From Acrocarpospora catenulata (GTDB taxonomy: Bacteria > Actinomycetota > Actinomycetes > Streptosporangiales > Streptosporangiaceae), in the NCBI RefSeq assembly GCF_018476525.1, contig NZ_JAHCST010000009.1:62001-126000 (forward strand): 64,000 nucleotides of DNA, in the 5' to 3' direction. This document shows, in pieces, positions 1 to 7,725 of the stretch; positions within the stretch are counted from its first letter, which is position 1; each line of letters opens with the position of its first letter. A model generated the notes under the pieces. That model was given only the letters and a program-made list of their open reading frames with translations. It made no database searches and was not told the origin of the DNA. The translations under genes were made by a program, and so were the position numbers.

Positions 1-351
1 CGGGAGGAGCGAGGCGTGGATGACGATCCCGCACGCCTCGGAGTGGTCGAGGGTGTAGTGCAGCGCCTCCCCCACCGTGGCGGTGTTCACCGAGACGGCG
101 ACGGCGCCGTGCCGGCTGACGCCGAGGAACGTCTCGACGAACTCGATCGAGTTCGGGAGCATGATCGCGACGTGCTCGCCCCGCCGGACCCCCGCCTGGG
201 CCAGCCACGCCTGGCACCGCCCGGCGCGCAGCCAGAGCTCGCCGTAGGTCCGCGGCACGCCCAGCACGTTGACGGCGAGCGCGTCAGCCCGGCGCTCGGC
301 ACGTAGCTCCATGAGTTCGTTGAGCGAGTCGTACGGGCTGTATGTGCGCAT
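1..351 (-). CDS. AMP-dependent acyl-CoA synthetase, N-terminal fragment (cut by window edge)
   Basis: Reading leftward from ATG at 351, the frame stays open to base 1, so only about 117 N-terminal residues are visible. They show the start of an ANL-superfamily adenylating enzyme: a TYGELW segment, then RRGEHVAIMLPNS and a GAVAVSVNTATVGEAL stretch, as in medium/long-chain acyl-CoA ligases. The family activates a carboxylic acid to acyl-AMP and then acyl-CoA. The ATP-binding TSGTTG loop lies beyond the edge, so substrate class cannot be judged. A purine-rich GGGGAGAG sits just before the ATG. A regulon dyad lies 39 bp upstream, so this gene has its own promoter and belongs to the same regulon as the genes to its right. 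The family is clear; the specificity is not. Confidence 0.85.
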   Translation of the reverse strand, partial: MRTYSPYDSLNELMELRAERRADALAVNVLGVPRTYGELWLRAGRCQAWLAQAGVRRGEHVAIMLPNSIEFVETFLGVSRHGAVAVSVNTATVGEALHYTLDHSEACGIVIHASLLP

Positions 352-389
352 CTTTCTCTCCCCGGCGGGCCGGCGATCCGGCCTTCTCT

Positions 390-403
390 ACCGAATGGTT
401 GGT
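390..403. promoter_or_regulatory. Cluster-1 regulon dyad, copy 1
   Basis: ACCGA-ATGG-TTGGT matches the ACCAA-N4-TTGGT dyad found at other promoters in the first 26 kb. It lies in the short gap upstream of the leftward ligase gene (start 351) and downstream of the carboxyltransferase gene (stop 448). It probably binds a TetR-type repressor that is not encoded in the window. Confidence 0.6.
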
Positions 404-447
404 CACGCTAACGCAATAACGGGCACTGTCAAGGTACATTTCGGCCC

Positions 448-1914
448 CTACGACGTCGTGCCGCGCCTGAGGGTGATCTGGTAGCCGGAGCCCGAGATGC
501 TCACCGCTCGCGCCCGTACTCCGCTCACCTGGGCGAGCTGGTCCACGACTCTGGCGAGCGAGGTCGGCGACGTCGTGGGCACCGGGCCCGCCGCCTTCAC
601 CGCGTCCACCTCCTCCGCCGAGAACAGCGCCCTCAGCAGCAGTTCGTCGTCGGTGAGCGTGGCGCCGAGCTGGGCTCGCAGCTCACGCAGGGTGGGCTGG
701 GGCCGCTCCCAGTTCGCCAGGCGGCGCCCGCGCGGGGATTCGAGCACGCGGTCGGCCACCTCGGGGTCGAGAACCCCGGCCACCGGTCCGTAATGGCCGA
801 GGGCGTAGTGCACGACCTCGTCCGGAATCACCTCGTAGCGCCGGCCGGTCACCACGTTGCAGACGGCCTGGATGCCGACGATCTGCGAGAAGGGGGTCGC
901 CATGATCGGGTGCCCGAGCTCGCGGCGCACCCGGGGGATCTCCGCCAGCACCTCGTCGAGGCGGTCCTCCATGCCGTACTGGGCGAGCTGGCTCTTGAGG
1001 CTGCCCGTCATGCCGCCGGGCAGCTGGTGGTCGAACGGGCGTACCGAGTACTCGCTCGGCGCGCCGATCTCGTACCCGGCCGTACGGGCCTCGTGTTCGA
1101 GGCGCTCGGCCACCGGGTCGAACCTGGTGCTGTCCAGGGCGTGCGTGTGGCCGAGGGCGACGATGTTGTCGACCGTGGCCTCCGTCGAGGGCAGCGAGGG
1201 CCCGTTGGCCAGCGGACGCGAGGCGGTGTGCAGGATGTCGATGCCCGCGCGTACGCCTTCGAGGTACACCTGCGGCGCCAGCCCCGTGTTGGTGTGGCAG
1301 TGCAGTTCGATGGGGACGCCGTCGACCGCCCGGACCAGCGCGGGCAGCAGCGTGCGGGCGCGCTCGGGGGTCAGGATCCCGGCGGCGTCCTCGACGTAGA
1401 CGGCCTCGACGCCCGGCCAGCGCGCCATCTCGGCGGCGCGGACCGCGAACCACTCGTCGGTGTGGACGTCCGTCAGGCCGTACATCACGGCGGGGACGGG
1501 CGCGGCGCCGGCGGCGGTCACGACGTCCGCGATCCGGCGCATCCTCGGCAGGTCGAGCAGGCAGTCGAGGATCCAGAAGCTGTCGATCCCGTGGCGGGCC
1601 ATGCAGGTGATCCACAGGTCGACCACCGAGTCGGGCGCGAAGCCCATGCCGCCGACCGAGATGGTGCGCGTCGCGGTGCGCAGGTGGGAGTTGCGCAGGC
1701 CGCGCGCCAGGTGGTCGACGGTCTCCCAGGGGTCGTCCCTGAAGGTGCGCATGAGCACGGCGAACATGCCCGCGCCCGTCATGTCGACGGCGTGGAAGCC
1801 CGTGCGGTCGATGTTCTCCAGCACCGGCATCGCCTGGTAGGCGCGCATGCGCAGGCCCCACAGGCTCTGCTGGCCGTCGCGGAGGGTCTGGTCGACGAAC
1901 CGGATCTCGGTCAC
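448..1914 (-). CDS. Carboxyltransferase-type DRE-TIM barrel protein (PycB/OadA-like) with altered active site
   Basis: The 488-residue protein resembles the carboxyltransferase subunit of pyruvate carboxylase and oxaloacetate decarboxylase. It has an N-terminal metal-binding DQTLRDGQQSLW (residues 8-19), an HCH metal pair (H205, H207) and a later FDHQLPGGMTGSLKSQL segment typical of the PYC/OADA extension. In the classic enzymes a lysine in IKDMAGLL is carboxylated and binds the metal. Here the same place reads VEDAAGIL, with Glu175 instead of Lys. No biotin carboxylase or biotin carrier gene is in the window. It may therefore be a lyase or aldolase acting on a CoA ester or oxo-acid, in the manner of HMG-CoA lyase, rather than a carboxylase. 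The start is GTG at 1914, overlapping the upstream stop by 4 bp (GTGA). It is last in the operon that begins at 7656. Confidence 0.7.
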   Translation of the reverse strand: MTEIRFVDQTLRDGQQSLWGLRMRAYQAMPVLENIDRTGFHAVDMTGAGMFAVLMRTFRDDPWETVDHLARGLRNSHLRTATRTISVGGMGFAPDSVVDLWITCMARHGIDSFWILDCLLDLPRMRRIADVVTAAGAAPVPAVMYGLTDVHTDEWFAVRAAEMARWPGVEAVYVEDAAGILTPERARTLLPALVRAVDGVPIELHCHTNTGLAPQVYLEGVRAGIDILHTASRPLANGPSLPSTEATVDNIVALGHTHALDSTRFDPVAERLEHEARTAGYEIGAPSEYSVRPFDHQLPGGMTGSLKSQLAQYGMEDRLDEVLAEIPRVRRELGHPIMATPFSQIVGIQAVCNVVTGRRYEVIPDEVVHYALGHYGPVAGVLDPEVADRVLESPRGRRLANWERPQPTLRELRAQLGATLTDDELLLRALFSAEEVDAVKAAGPVPTTSPTSLARVVDQLAQVSGVRARAVSISGSGYQITLRRGTTS

Positions 1915-2951
1915 GACCGGCTCACCGTCTCGATGATGCGGCGGCAGTTCTCGACCGTCTGCTCATCGTCCAGGCCGATGCCGACGGTCTGGAACACCAG
2001 CTCGTCCGCGCCGCGCGCGGCGAGCTCGGCCTCCAGCGCCGGGAGCCGGTCCGCGACCTCCTGGGGGGTGCCCGCCAGGCTGAACGCCTCGACCATCTCG
2101 TCGGGGACGAGCGCCGCGATCTCGCTCCAGCGCGGGCCGATCTCCCGGAACCTGGCCTGGACGGCCTCGGCCACGGGGAGCCAGGGCGTGCCCTGGACCA
2201 CGCTCGCGTAGCTGGGCGTGGAGAAGTAGAAGGCCAGGTTGGACTTGACCCGTTCGCGGGCGAGCGCTCCGTCCTCGTCGATGGAGGTCACCCGCCAGAC
2301 GGCGAGGGACGTCCGCGCCTGCTTCATCTCCATGCCCTTCCGGAGGGCGGGGACGACCACGTCGTCGAGGTAGTGGACGGCGGAGGACAGGGGGTGCAGG
2401 GCGACGCCGTCGAACGACCTGGCCGCGTGGCGGAGCATCACCGCGTTCAGCCCGGAGCCGTAGACGGGCGGCGGGCCGTATCCGGCCAGCTCGGGGTGGG
2501 CCGAGAAGCCCCGTACGTGCGAGGAGTAGAACTCCCCGTCGAAGTCCAGGCCGTCGCGGGCGGACCAGGCGGCGCGCAGCAGGCTCGCGTACTCGGCGAG
2601 TCTGGGGCCGGGACGGTCGAACTCGTCCTTGCCGTAGAACACGCGGCGCATCCCCCTGGTCCCCGCGCCGAGGCCGAGGGTGAACCGGCCGCGCGAAGCG
2701 AGCTGGATGTCGGCGGCCATGGCCGCGGTCGCCAGCGGGAGCCGGGTGAAGGCGTACGCGATGCCGGTGCCCACCTGTAGGCGCTCGGTCGACATGGCGA
2801 GGGCGAGGGCGCGCACGGCGCCGTCCCTGGTGGCGTACTCCGTGGTCCAGATCCGGTGCAGGCCGCGTTCCTCGGCCAGGCGGGCGAGGCCGATGGCGGG
2901 CGTCCAGACGTCGGTGGCCAGCACGAGCGAGCGGTGCATGTCAGGGGGCAT
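1911..2951 (-). CDS. Luciferase-like (LLM class) flavin/F420-dependent oxidoreductase
   Basis: This TIM-barrel protein of about 346 residues has typical LLM features: a TPAIGLARLAEERGLHRIWTTEY segment at the N-terminus, the LGLGAGTRGM strand-loop and a conserved GTPQEVADRL near the C-terminus. The family uses reduced FMN or coenzyme F420 for monooxygenation or hydride transfer; the sequence does not say which. ATG at 2951 is preferred because GAGGAGGAG lies about 10 bases upstream. ATG at 2939 is an alternative with no ribosome site. The gene overlaps the EthD gene upstream by about 11 bp and is coupled to the carboxyltransferase gene downstream by GTGA. Its place among beta-oxidation genes suggests an oxidative step on the cluster-1 substrate. 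Confidence 0.8.
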   Translation of the reverse strand: MPPDMHRSLVLATDVWTPAIGLARLAEERGLHRIWTTEYATRDGAVRALALAMSTERLQVGTGIAYAFTRLPLATAAMAADIQLASRGRFTLGLGAGTRGMRRVFYGKDEFDRPGPRLAEYASLLRAAWSARDGLDFDGEFYSSHVRGFSAHPELAGYGPPPVYGSGLNAVMLRHAARSFDGVALHPLSSAVHYLDDVVVPALRKGMEMKQARTSLAVWRVTSIDEDGALARERVKSNLAFYFSTPSYASVVQGTPWLPVAEAVQARFREIGPRWSEIAALVPDEMVEAFSLAGTPQEVADRLPALEAELAARGADELVFQTVGIGLDDEQTVENCRRIIETVSRS

Positions 2952-3636
2952 CCGGCACCCACTCCTCCTCGATGACGAAGATGTCGACGTCCGGCCCCGC
3001 GACCGCGTCGGCGAAGCCATCCGTGCGGATCCCGGCGTACTCCTCGCCGGTGAAGGTGGCGTCGAAGTCGGCCCGGCTCGCGAAGCGGATCTCCGCGCTC
3101 CGCCAGAACCGCGGGTGGTTGCCCGCCGGCCAGGGCAGCGCCTTCAGGACGGTGTGCCGTTTCAGCCGGGGCAGCGCGCGGACGCCTGGCACGTGCGCCC
3201 GGAAGTAGACCTCGTCGGCGGCCTGCCAGGTGGAGGTGGGCGGGACCTGCCAGACACCGGTCAGGCAGGTGACCTCCTGCCCCGGGTGGGGGATCGTTGG
3301 GCCCTCGATGCCCGTCGTGTCGTACACGTCCTCGATGTCGAAGACGTCGATGCGGGGACCGGTGACCAGTTCCCAGAGGGGACTGCTCGCCCAGGGCTCC
3401 CAGGCGGGTGACTCGACCACGGAACGGAGCGCGGCCTCGTCGGTGAACCACAGCTCCTCGCCGCGGTCCCACCAGGGGTGGCTGCCGAAGTAGTCGGTGA
3501 GGAACCGCAGGGACAGGTGGGCCCGCAGCCCCGGGAGCGTACGCGAGACGTGCGTGTGCACGGACCGGAAGAGCTCCTCGACACGGCCGGGGTCCTGGCC
3601 GGCGGGGACGTTCCAGAGCGCGCGCAGCTTGATCAC
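2941..3636 (-). CDS. Tandem EthD-like dimeric alpha/beta-barrel protein
   Basis: The 231-residue protein is made of two similar halves, about 1-105 and 118-228. Each starts with a strand such as MIKLRALWNVP or EVTCLTGVWQVP, has a central PGVRALPRLKRH-like or LPGLRAHLSLRF segment, and ends with a DVFDIEDVYD / DVDIFVIEEEWV strand. This is the EthD/ferredoxin-like fold, which normally dimerises, here fused as an internal duplication. EthD proteins accompany oxidative catabolism genes; some are essential for it, but their chemistry is poorly known. The gene sits between the PaaG-like crotonase and the LLM oxidoreductase. A partner role for that oxidoreductase is only inferred. Confidence 0.65.
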   Translation of the reverse strand: MIKLRALWNVPAGQDPGRVEELFRSVHTHVSRTLPGLRAHLSLRFLTDYFGSHPWWDRGEELWFTDEAALRSVVESPAWEPWASSPLWELVTGPRIDVFDIEDVYDTTGIEGPTIPHPGQEVTCLTGVWQVPPTSTWQAADEVYFRAHVPGVRALPRLKRHTVLKALPWPAGNHPRFWRSAEIRFASRADFDATFTGEEYAGIRTDGFADAVAGPDVDIFVIEEEWVPDAP

Positions 3637-3655
3637 GGCGTCCTCCTGTCGATGG

Positions 3656-4438
3656 TCAGCGGCCGGAGAAGCGCGGCGTGGTCTTGGCCTTGAACGCTTC
3701 CCGCGCGGTGAGATGGTCCTCGGTGGCGTAGGCGATCGCCTGGCCGAACGCCTCCAGTCGCGCCAGCTCGCGGAGGGTGACGCCGGTGCTCGTCTCCAGC
3801 AGGCTCTTGGCCATGCCGAGCGCCACGGTGGCGGCGTCGGCCAGCTCCAGGGCCAGGCCGCCGGCCGTCTCCGCCACCGTACCCGAGGGCACGGCCCGGT
3901 TGGCCAGGCCCAGCCGGACGGCCTCGGCGCCGCTGAACCGCCGCCCGGTGAAGATCAGCTCCTTGGCGACCGGCATCGGGAGCCGCCGGGGCAGGAAGTA
4001 GAGCGACCCGCAGTCCGGGACCAGCCCGACCTTGGTGAAGGCGCAGGACAGCGTGGCGGTCTCCGAGACGATCATGAGGTCGCAGGCGAGCGCGAGGCTG
4101 AGCCCCGCCCCGTGCGCGTGGCCCTCGACCGCCGCGATGGTCGGCTTCTCCATCTCGGCCAGCCGGACGAAGACCGTCTCCAGCAGGGCCGCCAGGCGGC
4201 TGCGGCTGACCCGCGGGCTGTCGTTCAGCTCCATCTCGACGATGTCGCCGCCCGCGCAGAACGAGCCCCCGGCACCGACGACGACCACCGCACGGACCTC
4301 GGGGTCGTTCGCGACCTCCTGGAGCACGGCCGCCAGCCTGGTCTTGACCGCCATGTTCAGCGCGTTCCTGGCCTCGGGACGGTTCAGCGTGATGGTGGCC
4401 ACCCCGTCGGCCACGTCGAGCAGGACGGGCTCGTTCAC
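3656..4438 (-). CDS. Enoyl-CoA hydratase/isomerase family protein, PaaG-like
   Basis: This 260-residue crotonase-fold protein has the oxyanion-hole segments SFCAGGD and HAHGAGLSLALACD. The two glutamates of true enoyl-CoA hydratases are absent: AGLS replaces GGCE, and FTKV replaces PEI. Instead it has GLVPDCGSLYFLPR with Asp142. That pattern is seen in PaaG-type isomerases and related 1,2-epoxide or double-bond isomerases. A double-bond or ring isomerase is therefore more likely than a hydratase. The start is GTG at 4438, overlapping the DUF35 gene stop by 4 bp (GTGA). It belongs to the operon that starts at 7656. Confidence 0.8.
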   Translation of the reverse strand: MNEPVLLDVADGVATITLNRPEARNALNMAVKTRLAAVLQEVANDPEVRAVVVVGAGGSFCAGGDIVEMELNDSPRVSRSRLAALLETVFVRLAEMEKPTIAAVEGHAHGAGLSLALACDLMIVSETATLSCAFTKVGLVPDCGSLYFLPRRLPMPVAKELIFTGRRFSGAEAVRLGLANRAVPSGTVAETAGGLALELADAATVALGMAKSLLETSTGVTLRELARLEAFGQAIAYATEDHLTAREAFKAKTTPRFSGR

Positions 4439-5370
4439 GGGATCACCGGTTCGAAGTAGGCGATGTCCTCCAGGGTCCCGACCCGTTCCGACTCCGGCTT
4501 CCAGACGGCCTTCACCTTCATGCCGATGGACAGCGTCGAGGCGGCGTCGGCGAGGTCGAAGTCACCGGCGACCGTGTGGATGAGCCGGGTCGAGGAGCCG
4601 TCCAGCACGATCTCGGCGTAGACGTACGGGGGCTTGCGCGTCTGCCCGACGAACTCCATGTGGATCACCGAGAACGCCTGGAGCACCCCCGTGTCCGACA
4701 CCTCGTCGAACTGGTCCGTGCGCGCGAAGCACACGTCGCAGATGGCACGCGCCGGAAGCAGCACCCGGTGGCAGCTGGAACACCGGGAGCCCATCAGCCG
4801 GCTGAAGGAGCCCAGCTCGTCGAACATCCGGCCGTAGTACGGGCCGTAGGCGTGGTGGTAGGTCAGGTCGAGCCGGTACGGGACCATCTCGACCGAGGTC
4901 TCCGCCCGCGCGACGGGGGTGGCCTCCGCCGGACCGGACCGCGCCCGGCCCGGTGTGAAGGCCGCCAGGTCGGTGATCCATCCGGTGGGCTCCGCCGCCC
5001 AGTCCGCCGCCACCCGGTCGCCGACCTCGACCGCGCCGGGCTCGGCCGCCACGACGTGCAGCAGGTCGGCGTCCGCGCCGTCGAGCCGGATCTTGGCGAC
5101 CACCCGGCCCTGGTGGGCGGTCCAGCTGGTGACCGTGCCGCCGTGCGGCAGTTCGACGAGGTCGGGCGTCTGCTCGCCACAGCGGCCGCACACGTCCTGG
5201 GCGGGAACGACCGTCCGCGCGCAGGGCTCGCACCGCGAGCCCAGGATCCGCCGCTCGGCCAGCCCGGCGAGGAACTGCCCGGCGGCCCCGCCGGGCGTCA
5301 GGGTGTAGGGGATGCTCAGCGTCGTGGTGAGCACCTGGGGGACGTCCGGGCTCGTGAACAGCTGGCTCAT
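4435..5370 (-). CDS. Tandem DUF35 (zinc ribbon + OB-fold) protein, probable partner of thiolase-fold aldolase
   Basis: The 311-residue protein carries two copies of the DUF35 unit. Copy 1 has the zinc ribbon C47-x2-C50 and C61-x2-C64, then an OB-fold. Copy 2 has C197-x2-C200 and C211-x2-C214, then a second OB-fold ending near residue 308. In steroid side-chain degradation, ChsH2 DUF35 domains bind the thiolase-fold aldolase Ltp2 and are needed for retro-aldol cleavage. Here the gene lies directly downstream of two thiolase-fold genes, so one DUF35 unit per thiolase-like subunit is an attractive inference. ATG at 5370 has GAGGTC just upstream. Longer readings into the thiolase gene have no support. 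Confidence 0.8.
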   Translation of the reverse strand: MSQLFTSPDVPQVLTTTLSIPYTLTPGGAAGQFLAGLAERRILGSRCEPCARTVVPAQDVCGRCGEQTPDLVELPHGGTVTSWTAHQGRVVAKIRLDGADADLLHVVAAEPGAVEVGDRVAADWAAEPTGWITDLAAFTPGRARSGPAEATPVARAETSVEMVPYRLDLTYHHAYGPYYGRMFDELGSFSRLMGSRCSSCHRVLLPARAICDVCFARTDQFDEVSDTGVLQAFSVIHMEFVGQTRKPPYVYAEIVLDGSSTRLIHTVAGDFDLADAASTLSIGMKVKAVWKPESERVGTLEDIAYFEPVIP

Positions 5371-5377
5371 GGTGACC

Positions 5378-6532
5378 TCAGTTCTTGGTGGAGCTGACGA
5401 CGGCGACGCCGCGCAGGTTGGCCCATCCGCCACCGGCCTGCATGAGCCCGACCTTCGCATCGGGGATCTGGTACGCCCCGGCCCGGCCGCGCACCTGCTG
5501 GGCGATCTCGGCCAGGCGGATGAGCGCGGTGGCGCCGATGGGGTTGGCGCCCATGCAGCCGCCCGACGGGTTCACCGGGATGTCGCCGTCGATCTGCGTG
5601 GCGCCGGACTCGATGAGCTGGGCGGCTCCCCCCGGGGGGCACAGGCCCAGGCCCTCGTAGTAGCTCAGCTCGAAGCAGGTGTACGGCTCCTGCACCTCGA
5701 CCACGTCCACCTGCCGGCGGGGGTTGCTGATCCCCGCCTCCCGGTAGACCTTCTCCGCCGCGATGCGCAGCGGCTCGGACTGGATCATCGACCGGTCGGC
5801 CGCGTTCTCGCCCTCGCTGTAGTAGGCCATGCCGCGGATCCACGCCGGGTCCGCCGACCTCTTGGCGGCGTCCTCACCGGCGAGGATCACCGCGCACGCG
5901 CCGTCGGAGATCGGCGGGACGTCCAGGAGCTTGATCGGCCAGCAGAGCGGCCGCGAGGCCAGCACGTCCTCGACGGTGACCTCCTTGCGCACGTGCGCGT
6001 AGGGGTTGAGCAGCGCGTTCCTGTGGTTCTTGACGGAGACCAGGGCCGCGGCCTCCTCGGTGTGCCCGAGCAGGTCCATCCGCGCCTTCCAGTAGGCCGC
6101 GGAGAAGCCCATGATCCCGACGGCGAACTCACGCCCCCAGAACGGGTCGTACAGCGTCGAGATGGAGTACTGGAGCGCGCCTTCCGACAGCTTGTCGTAG
6201 GCGACGACGAGCACCCGCTCGGCGAACCCGCCCTTGATCTGGTTCACGGCCGCCAGCGCTCCGGCGAGCCCGGTGCCGCCGCCGCTGGTCACCCGCACCA
6301 CCGGCTTGAGACGGGCGCCGAGGGCGTCCACGAGCCACTTCTCCGGCTGGTTGACCGCGGCGAACAGGACGGGACCGGTGGCGACGATGACGCTGTCGAT
6401 GTCGTCCATGGTCAGTTCGGCGTCCTGGAGGGCGCGGACCGCGGCCTCGCGGGCCAGCCCGACCTGGCTGACGTCCGTCCGTCGGCGGGCGTGATGCGTC
6501 TGGCCCGCGCCCACGACTGCGACGTTGCTCAC
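5378..6532 (-). CDS. Thiolase-fold lipid-transfer-type protein lacking the nucleophilic cysteine (probable aldolase subunit)
   Basis: The 384-residue protein has the SCP-x/Ltp branch layout: NVAVVGAGQT at the N-terminus, VVEVQEPYTCFEL and YYEGLGLCPPGGAAQLIESG in the C-terminal half, and NPSGGCMGANPIGATAL near the end. Where thiolases have their acylated Cys, the text is RVTSGGGTG (around residues 80-88) with no Cys. The GHPxGA histidine is replaced by Asn in GANPIGA. It should not perform normal thiolysis. Ltp2-like retro-aldol cleavage of a beta-hydroxyacyl-CoA, together with the DUF35 protein, fits better. The start is GTG at 6532 with GGAGG about 10 bases upstream and the preceding stop at 6538. 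Confidence 0.8.
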   Translation of the reverse strand: MSNVAVVGAGQTHHARRRTDVSQVGLAREAAVRALQDAELTMDDIDSVIVATGPVLFAAVNQPEKWLVDALGARLKPVVRVTSGGGTGLAGALAAVNQIKGGFAERVLVVAYDKLSEGALQYSISTLYDPFWGREFAVGIMGFSAAYWKARMDLLGHTEEAAALVSVKNHRNALLNPYAHVRKEVTVEDVLASRPLCWPIKLLDVPPISDGACAVILAGEDAAKRSADPAWIRGMAYYSEGENAADRSMIQSEPLRIAAEKVYREAGISNPRRQVDVVEVQEPYTCFELSYYEGLGLCPPGGAAQLIESGATQIDGDIPVNPSGGCMGANPIGATALIRLAEIAQQVRGRAGAYQIPDAKVGLMQAGGGWANLRGVAVVSSTKN

Positions 6533-6537
6533 GATGC

Positions 6538-7656
6538 TCAGACCTCCAGGGTGAAGACGCAGTGGTTCTGCATGCCGATGCCGCCCGCGCCGTGCACGAC
6601 GGCGCGTGAGGTGGTGGCGTTGGCCGCGGTGAGCCGGCGGGTGGCCTCGGCCAGGCGCACCAGGCCCGTGGCCATGACCGGGTCGGCGGGGATGGCGCCG
6701 CCGGACGGGTTGACGGCGACGGGGGAATCGTCGCCGTACAGCGACGCCCCGTGGCCGCGCGGCGCCAGGCCGAGCGCCTCCAGCACCATGAGCTCCTCGG
6801 CCACCGAGGTGGCCGACACCTCGGCCAGCGCCAGGGACGCCGGGTCGGTGACGCCGGCCCGCCGGTAGGCGGTGCCCGCCGCCGCGGCGGCGGCCTCCAG
6901 TTCGCCGGGGCGGCGGTCGGTGAGCATCTGGGAGTCCATGGCCGAGCCCATGCCGGTCACCCAGACCGGGGCCGGGGTGATGCGCTCGGCGATGTGCTCG
7001 GCGGCCAGCAGCACCGCGACCGCGCCGTCGACGTTGCGGGACACGTGATGTTCGCGGAGCGGGTCGGCCACCAGGCCGCCGCTCGCGACCGTCGCGGCGT
7101 CCGGGGCGTCGGCCACCTCCACGTACGGGTTGGCGGCGGCGTTGCGCCAGGCGGCCGCGGCCGGAGCGTCCAGGACCTCGGGGTCCAGTCCGTGCGCCCG
7201 CAGGTACTCCCGGGCGGCCAGGCCGGACGCGACCCGGTGGTTGAGGCCCACCGGGCGCTGGTAGAAGGGGTCGGCCAGCGTGGAGTAGTAGGCCGACACG
7301 TCGGACTCGGAGGGCTTGGAGTAGGCGACCACCAGTCCGATGGAGGCGGGCCCTGCCAGGATCTTGGTCACTCCGTAGACGGCGCCCCAGAGGCCGTCCT
7401 CCTCGACCCGGGACTCCTCCTTGTGGTGGCCGCCCATGGCGCCGAGGAAGCCGCAGTTGGAGATGCTGCGGCCGTCGAGCACGTCGCTGCCGCAGTCGAT
7501 GACGAAATCGATGTCGCGCATCGTGACCCCGGTGCCCTTGAGCACGTCGGTGACGGCCGAGCCGATGAGGTCCACGTGCTGAAGCCGGTCCCACGACGGC
7601 CTGAGCCGGGTCTGAGCCACGCTCACGATGGCAACCCGCGAGATACGCCTCTGCAT
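6538..7656 (-). CDS. Second thiolase-fold protein lacking the catalytic cysteine (partner subunit)
   Basis: The 372-residue protein starts MQRRISRVAIVSVAQT, like thiolase/Ltp proteins, and ends with VAVNPSGGAIPADPVMATGLVRL, where the GHPxGA histidine motif is lost. No CxSG nucleophile is present; the equivalent region reads ESRVEEDGLWGAVYG. It is probably the second subunit of a heteromeric thiolase-fold complex with its downstream neighbour and the DUF35 protein. ATG at 7656 is chosen because a longer reading would put the start inside the operator dyad just upstream. No clear Shine-Dalgarno is visible, so initiation may be near-leaderless. It is the first gene of the operon running to 448. 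Confidence 0.75.
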   Translation of the reverse strand: MQRRISRVAIVSVAQTRLRPSWDRLQHVDLIGSAVTDVLKGTGVTMRDIDFVIDCGSDVLDGRSISNCGFLGAMGGHHKEESRVEEDGLWGAVYGVTKILAGPASIGLVVAYSKPSESDVSAYYSTLADPFYQRPVGLNHRVASGLAAREYLRAHGLDPEVLDAPAAAAWRNAAANPYVEVADAPDAATVASGGLVADPLREHHVSRNVDGAVAVLLAAEHIAERITPAPVWVTGMGSAMDSQMLTDRRPGELEAAAAAAGTAYRRAGVTDPASLALAEVSATSVAEELMVLEALGLAPRGHGASLYGDDSPVAVNPSGGAIPADPVMATGLVRLAEATRRLTAANATTSRAVVHGAGGIGMQNHCVFTLEV

Positions 7657-7670
7657 GGGTTTCACAATAA

Positions 7671-7684
7671 ACCAATCGGTTGTT
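7671..7684. promoter_or_regulatory. Cluster-1 regulon dyad, copy 2
   Basis: ACCAA-TCGG-TTGTT lies 15 bp upstream of the thiolase-like gene start at 7656 and after the stop of the hydroxyacyl-CoA dehydrogenase gene (7726). This position marks the promoter of the seven-gene leftward operon 7656-448. Confidence 0.65.
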
Positions 7685-7725
7685 TGATACAAGAGAATCC
7701 CCTGGGAGAGGTGGGTCTCGACTGG

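Noticed and set aside
793-2211. 472-codon plus-strand open frame opposite the carboxyltransferase gene
   Set aside because: The composition is a low-complexity antisense shadow, and the minus strand holds LRDGQQS and HCH motifs of a real enzyme.
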